Part shown: positions 15,276 to 22,690 of the stretch, one piece after another
Layout: each line of letters opens with the position of its first letter
Position numbering within the stretch: the stretch's first letter is position 1
Assembly: GCA_900557315.1 (NCBI GenBank)
Contig: USSI01000002.1
Span: forward strand, 1 to 28,221
Length of the DNA: 28,221 nt
From: an uncultured Butyricicoccus sp.
Lineage (GTDB): Bacteria; Bacillota; Clostridia; Oscillospirales; Butyricicoccaceae
Direction: 5' to 3'
Notes under the pieces: model-generated
What the model was told of the DNA's origin: nothing
The model's database searches: none
Seen by the model: the letters and a program-made list of their open reading frames with translations, nothing else
Program-made: the position numbers and the translations under genes

Positions 15276-15879
15276 TTATGTGGAAGCATTGTTCGCCGGC
15301 CTGCCGCAGCGCGAAGATGTCCTGCGGGTCAAAGCCGACATGCTGGCGAACCTGGAGGAAAAGTTCAACGCCCTGCTGGACGAGGGCAAAAACGAGGCCG
15401 AGGCCACCGGTATCGTCGCCGCGTCCATTGGCTCAGCGGAAGATCTGCGGGAGCAGTTCGGCGTGCGCGAGGTGGTTCCTGCGCTTTCCGCTGTCCCGAA
15501 CCGGTTCCTGTTCGTCCTGTTCCTGCTCACTATGGTTCCGCTCGTGATGATTGCGGCCAGGCTGTGCTTCACCTCCGCGCTGATGGATGGAGGCCAGGTC
15601 TGGTGGCTGATTAAATACACCGTTGCCGGGATTGTGATTGTCGCGGGGCTGTACCTGCTTGCACGTTTCTGGATACGGCGTCAGGGCATCCATCTGCGCC
15701 GCTCGCTTGTATTCCTCGGCATTTCGCTCCCGATTGCCTGTGTGCTGTATATCTATCTGTGCGCGTGGCATGGCCTGTGCTGGGAAATCCCGCTCGCATA
15801 TTTCCCAATCTGCTGCCTGGCCGCCATTGCGCTTGAATATATCGAACGCACCATGCCGTCCGCCGTGCCGCAGCAATAA
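15259..15879 (+). CDS. HAAS/DUF1700-like membrane protein, PadR partner
   Basis: 206 residues. An N-terminal helical domain (about 1-68; LPQREDVLRVKADMLANLEE and GSAEDLREQF) resembles the HAAS signalling domain (formerly DUF1700) that is usually encoded next to PadR. Four hydrophobic segments follow (about 82-103, 117-138, 147-168, 176-195). The start at ATG 15259 is chosen for its AAGGAGG eight bases upstream, inside padR; the reading frame overlaps the padR end. Function is not known; a membrane stress or envelope response role is inference from the family. Only ten bases separate its stop from the inverted repeat of the DUF554 promoter. Confidence 0.8.
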   Translation: MEAIRNYVEALFAGLPQREDVLRVKADMLANLEEKFNALLDEGKNEAEATGIVAASIGSAEDLREQFGVREVVPALSAVPNRFLFVLFLLTMVPLVMIAARLCFTSALMDGGQVWWLIKYTVAGIVIVAGLYLLARFWIRRQGIHLRRSLVFLGISLPIACVLYIYLCAWHGLCWEIPLAYFPICCLAAIALEYIERTMPSAVPQQ

Positions 15880-15936
15880 TTGACATTCCCCCTCTTTTGC
15901 TTTACAATACATTTCAGCACAGTAAAGCAAAGAGGG
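15880..15936 (+). promoter_or_regulatory. DUF554 promoter with straddling inverted repeat
   Basis: Consensus TTGACA (15880-15885), 17-base spacer, TACAAT (15903-15908). Inverted repeat arms CCCTCTTTTGCTTTAC (15890-15905) and GTAAAGCAAAGAGGG (15922-15936) pair over 15 bp with one bulged T. The left arm covers spacer and -10; the right arm contains the ribosome binding site AGAGGG. Confidence 0.85.
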
Positions 15937-15946
15937 ATTTTCACAT

Positions 15947-16693
15947 ATGATCGGACTGGGAACCATTGTCAACTGCGGCACCGTCGTCGCGGGCACAACG
16001 CTCGGCGTTTTCCTCAAGGGCGGGCTGCCGCGGCGTTTTGAAACCACCATCATGCAGGCGCTCGGCCTGTGCACGTTCTTCATCGGCATCGGCGGCGCGG
16101 TCGCCGGGCTGGTGACCATCGAGGGCGGCGCGCTCTCCACCCAGCACACTATGCTGCTGGTGCTCAGCCTGGTCATCGGCGCGCTGATCGGCGAGGCGCT
16201 CGACATCGAGACCCGCCTGAACAACTTCGGGACATGGTGCCAGACCCGCTTTGCGGGCGGCGGCGAGGACAGCAAGTTCGTCGAGGGCTTTGTGGCCTCC
16301 TCCCTGCTGTTCTGCGTGGGCGCTATGGCGATCGTCGGCTCGCTCGAGGACGGGTTAAACGGCAACCCGTCCATCCTGATCGCCAAAGCGGTGCTGGACG
16401 GCGTGGCCGCCATTGTGTTTGCAGCCTCTCTCGGCAAGGGCGTGTACCTGTCCATCCTGCCCCTGTTCGTGTACCAGGGCGGCATCACGCTGCTGGCGCG
16501 GTTCATCCGCCCGTGGCTGACAGATGAACTCATCAGCCAGCTTTCCTGCATCGGCTCGGTGCTGATCTTCGCCATCGGTTTCAACCTGATGTTTGACAAA
16601 AAGGTCAAGGTCGGCAACCTGCTGCCCGCGATTTTCCTGCCCGTGGTGTTTTTCTTCCTTGCGAAATTCTTCCCCGCGCTTGGCACGCTGTAA
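15947..16693 (+). CDS. DUF554 family membrane protein
   Basis: Polytopic membrane protein of 248 residues, possible transporter (YdfK-like family), substrate unknown. The N-terminus MIGLGTIVNCGTVVAGTTLG and the segment ALGLCTFFIGIGGA are characteristic, as are GALIGEALDIE and FVASSLLFCVGAMAIVGSLEDG in the middle. About seven hydrophobic segments. The ATG at 15947 has AGAGGG upstream. It has its own strong promoter and ends at a terminator; it might also be reached by readthrough from the padR operon. Confidence 0.9.
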   Translation: MIGLGTIVNCGTVVAGTTLGVFLKGGLPRRFETTIMQALGLCTFFIGIGGAVAGLVTIEGGALSTQHTMLLVLSLVIGALIGEALDIETRLNNFGTWCQTRFAGGGEDSKFVEGFVASSLLFCVGAMAIVGSLEDGLNGNPSILIAKAVLDGVAAIVFAASLGKGVYLSILPLFVYQGGITLLARFIRPWLTDELISQLSCIGSVLIFAIGFNLMFDKKVKVGNLLPAIFLPVVFFFLAKFFPALGTL

Positions 16694-16751
16694 TACAAAA
16701 AGAGGCGAACGGCCTCCCCTCATGGGGACAATTTCAAAACTGTTCAAAGCA

Positions 16752-16792
16752 AAAAAGCCGCAGGAACCGAATTCCGGTTCCTGCGGCTTTTT
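16752..16792. terminator. Strong bidirectional terminator
   Basis: Perfect 18-bp arms AAAAAGCCGCAGGAACCG and CGGTTCCTGCGGCTTTTT with a 5-base loop. T runs exist on both strands. It serves DUF554 and would also stop minus-strand transcription. Confidence 0.9.
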
Positions 16793-17026
16793 GTACGTGA
16801 CAAAATACAGGACCGCCGCTTAACGCACATATCATACATTAGGGAAGGGATCGATCCGGTCCGCCCAATGGCTTCACGCATATGCGCAACCATTCTCAGT
16901 ACGGTATTGCTGCTGTATCCTTGCGCCGCAATGCTTCCCTGCCCGCATGTTTGGCAAAATCCGCGGAAGAACGGTTTTCCGCGAATGACTGCGCAGCCTC
17001 AGCAGGGACTTTCTTGCCTTGGCCGC
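16793..17026. other. Gene-free stretch after the dehydrogenase gene
   Basis: I see no supported gene here. On the minus strand a 7-bp hairpin (CGCGGAA/TTCCGCG, 16962-16983) followed by GATTTTG may be a weak terminator for the operon that ends at 17027. Confidence 0.4.
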
Positions 17027-18010
17027 TCAGGTTGCGCCGTTGACCACCCGGAACACCTGATCCCAGCGTCCGGTCAGGCAGCCGGTCAGGTTGCGGCAGC
17101 TGATACGCTGCAGCGCCTCGATCGAGCGGCTGCTGTAAAAGGCTGCGTGCGGGGTGATGATAACGTTTTCGCGCCCCCTCAACGCGCAGCGGCTGAGATC
17201 GGGTTTTTCCGCTTCGAGCACGTCCAGCCCGGCGGCACGGACCAGCCCCTCGTCCAGCGCGCGCACCAGATCGGCCTCCACCATACTGCCGCCGCGCGAC
17301 ACATTGAGGAAAATCGGATGCTTTTCCATGCGGCAAAAGCGTGCATAGTCGAAAAAACGTTCATTCCCCTCTGTCAGGTTCATGTGGTTGCTTATCACAT
17401 CCGCCTTGCGCAGCACGGTCGCTTCGTCGCTCAGGCATGCACCCACGGCTTCCGCCTGCTCGGGCGTTGCCCGGGGATCGGCCGCCAGGACCTGCATGCC
17501 AAAGCCCTGCGCCCGGCGGGAGACCGCCCTGCCGATCTTGCCCAGGCCGAACAGGCCCAGCGTGCGCCCGGCCAGGCCCATGGGACGGGGTGCGGCGTAA
17601 TACTGCCACCGGTGCTCACGGTCGATCGTACGAAAGTAGACTTTCAGATTGCGGTCAAGCGCCAGCATCAGCGCCATGGTATGGTCGGCCACTTCCTCCG
17701 TGCAGTATTCCCCAATCGCGCAGACCGCGATGCCGCGCCGCCGGGTTTCTTCCAGATCGACAAAATTGTAGCCGGTCGCGTTGATGGATATCGCGCGCAG
17801 GCGCGGCATCCGGTTGAGGGCCGCTTTGTCAAGCGGAAGGAAGGCGGTCAGCAGGCCGTCCGCGTCCGCCATTTCCCGGTAGAACAGCGCCGCGTCCCTG
17901 TAAGGGTGGACGACGATTTCCGCGTCCGGGATATCCTCCCGCAGGAAGGCAAATTCCTTTTCCAGCTCGCGCCCCAGCACATCCGGATAATCCGCAATCA
18001 CGATTTTCAT
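17027..18010 (-). CDS. D-2-hydroxyacid dehydrogenase, NAD-dependent
   Basis: Reduces a 2-keto acid to a D-2-hydroxy acid (or the reverse). 327 residues: substrate-binding domain (about 1-100 and 290-327) around a Rossmann domain with GLFGLGKIGRAV (153-163) and the coenzyme Asp in LAADPR. The catalytic triad is present: Arg239 in NVSRGG, an acidic residue in GLDVLEAE (266 or 268) and His288 in TPHAA. Closest to the D-lactate/D-isomer-specific group; the substrate cannot be read from sequence. ATG 18010 has AGGGG upstream. Last gene of the operon, 15 bases after the aminotransferase, so it may act on the keto acid formed there. Confidence 0.88.
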   Translation of the reverse strand: MKIVIADYPDVLGRELEKEFAFLREDIPDAEIVVHPYRDAALFYREMADADGLLTAFLPLDKAALNRMPRLRAISINATGYNFVDLEETRRRGIAVCAIGEYCTEEVADHTMALMLALDRNLKVYFRTIDREHRWQYYAAPRPMGLAGRTLGLFGLGKIGRAVSRRAQGFGMQVLAADPRATPEQAEAVGACLSDEATVLRKADVISNHMNLTEGNERFFDYARFCRMEKHPIFLNVSRGGSMVEADLVRALDEGLVRAAGLDVLEAEKPDLSRCALRGRENVIITPHAAFYSSRSIEALQRISCRNLTGCLTGRWDQVFRVVNGAT

Positions 18011-18025
18011 ACGTTTCGCCCCTTT

Positions 18026-19309
18026 TTAGTTCTGTTCCATCGCTTCGGCAAACGCAACATCCAGTATTTCGAGCGCCGTATTGATCTCCTCCCTGGAAAC
18101 CGTGAGCGGCGCGATAAAGCGCACCACGTTCTTGTCGCACCCGCAGGACAGCAGGTACAGCCCATGGTCGAGCGCACAGGCGCAGACCCTTGCGGTCAGC
18201 GCGCGGTCGGGCGTGCCGTCCGGCTGCACCAGCTCCATGCCGATCATCAGGCCGAGGCCGCGCAGATCGCCGATAGCGGGATACTTGCCCTCGATCTGTT
18301 TCAGGCCTTCCATGAAATACTCTCCCATTTTCGCGCCGTTTTCGATTGCGCCGCCCTCGAGCGCGTCAATCGCAGCGAGCGCCGCCGCACAGGAGACCGG
18401 ATTGCCGCCAAAGGTGCCGCCGTGTGCGCCTGCAACCCATTTGTCCATGATCTCACTGCGGCCAACCACCGCGGACAGCGGCAGGCCGTTGGCAATGCCC
18501 TTGGCGCAGGACATGATGTCCGGCTTGACACCGTGCGTCTGCCATGCAAACATATTGCCGGTGCGGCCGAAGCCGGTCTGTACCTCGTCGAAAATCAGCA
18601 TAATACCATATTTGTCGCAGATTTCGCGCACATACTGCACCCATTCGCGCGGCGGCACAACGTAACCGCCTTCGCCCTGCACCGGTTCCATCAGGATGGC
18701 CGCAACCGAATATGGATCGACAAGCCGCTTGAAAATATCGTCAAACTGGGTGAAATACGCCTTGGGGCATGCGCCGCCCTCGCTCGGGTACGGGCTGCCG
18801 AACAGCTTGGGATACTCGGCAAAATAGATGGATGGTACCAGCCCCTCATAGTGCTTGCGGTAGCCCGCGTTGGAGGCGGTCAGCGAGGTGCACAGCAGCG
18901 TCCGCCCGTGGAATGAGCCTTTGAAGGCGATGACTGCCGGGCGTTCGGTCGCATACTTGGCCAGTTTGACCGCGCCCTCGACCGCTTCCGCACCCGAATT
19001 GGAAAAGTAGACCTTGTATCCGCCGCCCATCAGTCCCACAAGCCGTTCGGCCAGCGCGGTTTCTGCCTCGTAGTGGAACAGGTTATGGCAGCAATGGGTC
19101 ATCTTGTCCAGCTGCGCCTTGGCCGCTTCCACGACTGCCGGGTAATTGTGCCCCAGGTTGTTTACCGCAATGCCGCTGCCGAAATCCAGCAGTTTGCGCC
19201 CATCATCCGTGTAAAGCCAGCTGCCCTTCGCATGGTCGATACCGAACGGCAGGTCGTGCAGCGCCATCGGCGGCATGACCGCCGCGGAACGTTCTTTTAA
19301 TGTGGGCAT
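18026..19309 (-). CDS. Class III aminotransferase (GABA/ornithine-type)
   Basis: PLP-dependent enzyme of 427 residues transferring an amino group, usually from an omega-amino acid, to a 2-oxo acid. Visible motifs: FSNSGAEAVEGAVKLAKY (102-119), SFHGRT (132-137), the FDEVQTGFGRTG stretch with the cofactor Asp241, and PLP lysine Lys270 in MSCAKGIANGLPLSAVVG; GGTFGGNPVSCAAALA follows. Closest in pattern to GabT or RocD-like enzymes (MTHCCHNLFHYE substrate loop), but assignment to one substrate is inference. ATG 19309 with AAGGAGGAG. It lies 17 bases after the rocB-like gene. Confidence 0.88.
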   Translation of the reverse strand: MPTLKERSAAVMPPMALHDLPFGIDHAKGSWLYTDDGRKLLDFGSGIAVNNLGHNYPAVVEAAKAQLDKMTHCCHNLFHYEAETALAERLVGLMGGGYKVYFSNSGAEAVEGAVKLAKYATERPAVIAFKGSFHGRTLLCTSLTASNAGYRKHYEGLVPSIYFAEYPKLFGSPYPSEGGACPKAYFTQFDDIFKRLVDPYSVAAILMEPVQGEGGYVVPPREWVQYVREICDKYGIMLIFDEVQTGFGRTGNMFAWQTHGVKPDIMSCAKGIANGLPLSAVVGRSEIMDKWVAGAHGGTFGGNPVSCAAALAAIDALEGGAIENGAKMGEYFMEGLKQIEGKYPAIGDLRGLGLMIGMELVQPDGTPDRALTARVCACALDHGLYLLSCGCDKNVVRFIAPLTVSREEINTALEILDVAFAEAMEQN

Positions 19310-19326
19310 TGGAACTCCTCCTTGTT

Positions 19327-20970
19327 TCAGTCAAAAAAGTGATGGATGGTTTTCAGGATAAAAGCCGGCAGCTTACCAAAGGAATACGGCATGTAGATGC
19401 GTTCGGTCCATTTATGGCAGTCCTTGCCCCAGACGCCGTAGTTGACCGCCGGGATGTTGAGCGCCTTGGCGGTTGCAAGCGGCACGGGATACAGCTTCTG
19501 ATAACCCGGGAAGCATTCCTGCAGCAGGGCGATTGATTCCGCGCCGTCGTCGATCTTCAGGTAGCTGGAATCGGTCAGGCTGGGGAAAAACTGCTGCAAT
19601 TTGAGCGTTTCTCCGCTCTCCGCGGCAAACTCCGCCGTGATTTTTTCCAGCTCAGCGATCACCGCCGCCTCGTCCGGCATCTCACGCTTGAGCGTGTTGT
19701 GCGGGCAGAAGGGCGCAGCGAAGAACACAACCACAGTCGGCGTTTTGATGCCGCACAGGTCGCTCAGCGCCTGCACGATGCGCAGCGAAGTGATCCGCAT
19801 ATCGTCTCCCGCGGCGATGGATGCATCCGTAACGCGGTCGATATACGCGTCCAGATCACCCGGATACACACCCTTTGCCAGTCCATACAGCGCGCGGTAA
19901 TCCAATACCTGTGTTTTTTCCATCAGCGGGCTGTACCGGTTGCCGGACAGCGCGCAGTAGTCCCGGTAGCGTGCATCCGCCAGCTGCATCACATTGTCCA
20001 GGGCGGTGCGCGCCGCACCCTTGAGCTGCGCCATGATCTCGGTCACCTGCCGGTTATGCACAAAGTAGTTGAAGTACACGCAGGCCGTGTGGGGTGTCTG
20101 CACATTGTACCGCGGCTTGAGATCCTGCATCTTGAGCACGGTCGGCGGAAGGGTGTACTCCCCGTTGTAGCCGTCGCAGTAGTCCGGGTTGCGGTCGATC
20201 AGCCGCACCAGCTCAGCCGCAGTCAGGTCAGGCGAAAAACCCTCAAAGCACTGCGCAACATGGGTTTCCCGGCCGATGATATAGAACATCGGCAGCAGCT
20301 TGCCCACCGCGCCGGTATAGACATAGCGCGTGGTGTCGCCCGCGTACATGGGGCAGATAAAATCGTTGTTGATGGCCAGCCGGAAGGTAAGGTGATGCGC
20401 TTCCTGCAGCTGGCGCAGCAGCGGCAGCTCCTCAATAATGCCGCCATGCAGGGTTTCCTCGACCGGGTTGAAGGAAAGCAGCAGGTTGCCGTGCAGCGTT
20501 TCCGGCTGCTCGGCCAGATGCTTTGCCAGCACGAGAAACACCGCGTCCCCGCCCTTCATATCGCATGCGCCGCGGCCGAACAGATAGTCTCCGGATTCCA
20601 GGTCGCGGCGCGCATCCTCCGGCAGAGCCGCATCGCGGAACACCTCGGCGAGTTTGTCGCAGTCAAAGGCATAGGGCTTATACTTGCCGAAGTCGTCCAC
20701 GTCAACCGTGTCGATATGGCCGTGCAGCAGGATGGTGTCCCGCTCGCTGCCATCGCCGCCCTTGAGCAGCGCCATGACGTTGCGCCTGCCCAGCGGGTCG
20801 CCCTTCAGATCCTGCACGATCACCAGCTCGGGATGTGCCGCAAAATAGGGGATCGCACGCAGATATTCCTCAATCGCATCCGCAATGTCCCGCTCTCCGG
20901 CGGTGCCGTTCATGCTCGGAATGGATACCAGACGTTTGGTCAGCGCTTTGATTTCCTCAAACAGTTCCAT
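19327..20970 (-). CDS. rocB: RocB-like M20 family peptidase/deacylase
   Basis: Zinc hydrolase-like protein of 547 residues. The length and N-terminal region (LVSIPSMNGTAGE, IPYFAAHPE, GRRNVMALLKG) match RocB, a family linked to arginine degradation in Bacillus whose exact reaction is unsettled. M20 metal ligands are present: H85-x-D87 (HGHIDTVD), D137 (GACDMKGG), E171-E172 (NPVEETLHGG) and a C-terminal His in GKDCHKW. The ATG at 20970 gives a normal family N-terminus, yet has no ribosome binding site; a TTG lies two codons earlier and a stop is nine codons upstream. Directly upstream on the other strand a transporter gene is cut off. First gene of the operon. Confidence 0.8.
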   Translation of the reverse strand: MELFEEIKALTKRLVSIPSMNGTAGERDIADAIEEYLRAIPYFAAHPELVIVQDLKGDPLGRRNVMALLKGGDGSERDTILLHGHIDTVDVDDFGKYKPYAFDCDKLAEVFRDAALPEDARRDLESGDYLFGRGACDMKGGDAVFLVLAKHLAEQPETLHGNLLLSFNPVEETLHGGIIEELPLLRQLQEAHHLTFRLAINNDFICPMYAGDTTRYVYTGAVGKLLPMFYIIGRETHVAQCFEGFSPDLTAAELVRLIDRNPDYCDGYNGEYTLPPTVLKMQDLKPRYNVQTPHTACVYFNYFVHNRQVTEIMAQLKGAARTALDNVMQLADARYRDYCALSGNRYSPLMEKTQVLDYRALYGLAKGVYPGDLDAYIDRVTDASIAAGDDMRITSLRIVQALSDLCGIKTPTVVVFFAAPFCPHNTLKREMPDEAAVIAELEKITAEFAAESGETLKLQQFFPSLTDSSYLKIDDGAESIALLQECFPGYQKLYPVPLATAKALNIPAVNYGVWGKDCHKWTERIYMPYSFGKLPAFILKTIHHFFD

Positions 20971-20984
20971 GCGCAACCGCGCGG

Positions 20985-21620
20985 ATGGGGGCTGTATATT
21001 CTAATTGCGGCTTTATGGCATTCCCACTGATCTCCGCTGTCATTGGGACGGACGGGGTGTTTTACGGCAGTGCATTTGTCGGTGTATTCAACCTGTTTTT
21101 GTGGACACATGGGCGGCGGCTGCTCGCCGGGCGGGAGGGGTTCCGCCTGAAAGACGCTGTATGCAATGCAGGCGTGCTCGGCGCGCTCGCCGGGGCGGCA
21201 CTGTACTTTTTGCATTTTCAACTCCCCGGTCTGGCAGCGGATTTCATCAGCACACTGGCCTCGCTCAACACACCGCTGGCCATGCTGGTGATCGGCATAT
21301 TCCTGTCGCAGTGCCGCCTGAAGGACCTGTTCTGCCGCAGCGTCATCCTGCCCGGATTGCTTCGGATGGCGGTGCTGCCGCTGGTTTTTCTGTTCCTGCT
21401 GCTGTGCCTGCATGTTCCGGCGTGGCACAGCGCAGGGAGCGCACTGCTCATGGCCGCATTGCTGTGCGCCAGCTGTCCCGCTGCGGCCTCTACCGTGCTG
21501 ATGACATCCTCGCTGGGCATGGATTCCTCTTACGGCGCACGCCTTGTACTGCTGAGCAGCCTGCTTTCCGTGCTGACCATTCCGGGGATGGCTCTTCTGG
21601 CCTTCTGGCTGATACAATAA
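20985..21620 (+). pseudogene. AEC family transporter, 5'-truncated
   Basis: The 211 residues match the C-terminal two thirds of AEC (auxin efflux carrier/malate permease type) transporters: YSNCGFMAFPLISAVIG is the family NxGFMxxPL motif that normally sits around residue 100, followed by GVFYGSAFVGVFNLFLWTHG and about seven membrane segments. The first hundred or so residues are absent, replaced by the rocB start 15 bases away on the opposite strand. The ATG at 20985 has no ribosome binding site. It is most likely a remnant; the reading frame is otherwise intact, so the loss may be recent. Its likely cargo in the family is small carboxylates. Confidence 0.75.
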
Positions 21621-21649
21621 TTGACAAGCCTACCTGCATACGGTATACT
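21621..21649 (+). promoter_or_regulatory. Sigma-A promoter of the GntR gene with GTATAC operator core
   Basis: TTGACA (21621-21626), 17-base spacer, TATACT (21644-21649), directly after the AEC stop. The sequence GGTATACT holds the palindromic GTATAC core typical of FCD-type GntR operators, overlapping the -10, so autorepression is likely. Confidence 0.75.
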
Positions 21650-21675
21650 GGATGCAAAAAGCCGAGGTGTGCAAC

Positions 21676-22329
21676 ATGGGTCTGAAAAGCTTGAAAAAAG
21701 AGCCTTCCCTCGCGGAAAAGGCGTATACAGCCATCAAGGAAGCGATTATTTCCAACGAACTGACACCTGGCACGGCGCTGGCGGAGGAAACGCTGGCAGC
21801 CCATCTGGGTATCAGCCGCACGCCCATCCGAACCGCGCTGCAGCGCCTGCAATTAGAGGGGGTCGTCACCTCTTCCGGGAAAAAGCTGATTGTCGCTGAG
21901 GTGACCGGGCAGGATGTGCGCGATATCGACGCCGTGCGCACTCAGCTGGAGCCGCTTTCCATTCAGCTAATTGCGCAAAACGGCGGGCTGACTGCGAAGC
22001 AGCTGAAAATGCTTCAAACCTGCAATGACAGGCTGCAGGCCGCCGCACAGCAGGGGGACAATCTCGCTTTTCTGGAGCAGGATGTGACCTTCCACATTAC
22101 GCTGGCGCAGTTGTCCGGAAACGGCTTTCTTGCCGATCTGGTACAAAGGAGCAACCTGATGATTCAGCGCTTCCACACCCTCACCGGCACGCTGGCCCGG
22201 TATGCGCCCACCGCGGCAGAGGAACACACGGCTATCCTGCAGGCGCTGGCGGAGCAGGATTATCCCAAGGCTGAAACCGCGCTGCGCACCCATCTGGAGC
22301 ATGTGGACAGCCGCATCCTACAGAACTGA
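21676..22329 (+). CDS. GntR family regulator, FCD subfamily
   Basis: 217 residues. Winged helix at the N-terminus (about 12-75; EAIISNELTPGTALAEETLAAHLGISRTPIRTALQRL), then an FCD effector domain (about 80-215) with D-x-x-x-R-TQLEPL and the metal-binding histidines in FHITLAQ and EEHTAILQAL. Proteins of this type sense organic acids or amino-acid derivatives. The start at ATG 21676 is chosen because GAGGTG precedes it; the upstream ATG at 21652 lies almost at the predicted transcription start. Probable regulator of the divergent rocB operon or of the former AEC gene. Confidence 0.9.
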   Translation: MGLKSLKKEPSLAEKAYTAIKEAIISNELTPGTALAEETLAAHLGISRTPIRTALQRLQLEGVVTSSGKKLIVAEVTGQDVRDIDAVRTQLEPLSIQLIAQNGGLTAKQLKMLQTCNDRLQAAAQQGDNLAFLEQDVTFHITLAQLSGNGFLADLVQRSNLMIQRFHTLTGTLARYAPTAAEEHTAILQALAEQDYPKAETALRTHLEHVDSRILQN

Positions 22330-22608
22330 TCTGCAAGGAGTACAGCAAATAACGGTGAAAGAGCGGCTCCAACCAGACGCTGCCATGCATTGCGTGCCAG
22401 ATTTTATGAGAGGCAGTTTGCGGCGCTGCCTGTTGAGGCGAAAGAGGATTTCCCTGTGTGTAAATGCAACCCGGATAATGATTTGCGGAATGGATTCGAC
22501 CATTTCTGGGTTTTTGGGGGAAATTCCGCCCGTCCAGGAGTGCGTGAAGCGTTTTGGCGCGCCTGGGGATTGTTTTATCCTGACTGATCGGGCAAAAGAA
22601 GAGAAAGA
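22330..22608. other. Gene-free stretch after the GntR gene
   Basis: Several short open frames exist on both strands, but none has a convincing start, binding site or recognisable content. An AAGGAG sequence just after the GntR stop is not followed by an ATG at proper distance. Confidence 0.5.
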
Positions 22609-22640
22609 AGCCCTCCCCGGCAAGGGGAGGGCTGTTGTTT
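22609..22640. terminator. Bidirectional terminator between GntR and ATPase genes
   Basis: Ten-base arms AGCCCTCCCC (22609-22618) and GGGGAGGGCT (22624-22633). The minus strand continues with a T-rich run (TTCTTTCTCTT), ending ATPase transcripts; the plus strand has GTTGTTTG. Confidence 0.75.
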
Positions 22641-22690
22641 GACAAAATCAGGCAAAACAGTCGATGCAGGTTATGTTGCTGCTGACTATT

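Noticed and set aside
16722..16823. Short plus-strand ORF starting MGTISKLFKAKKPQ
   Set aside because: It reads straight through the strong 18-bp terminator stem and has no ribosome binding site.
16868..18916. 682-codon plus-strand open frame
   Set aside because: It runs opposite the dehydrogenase and aminotransferase genes, which have complete catalytic motifs; the frame has His/Arg/Gln-rich noise composition.
22390..22587. 65-codon plus-strand ORF after the GntR gene
   Set aside because: No ribosome binding site, no recognisable content, and overlapping frames look equally random.
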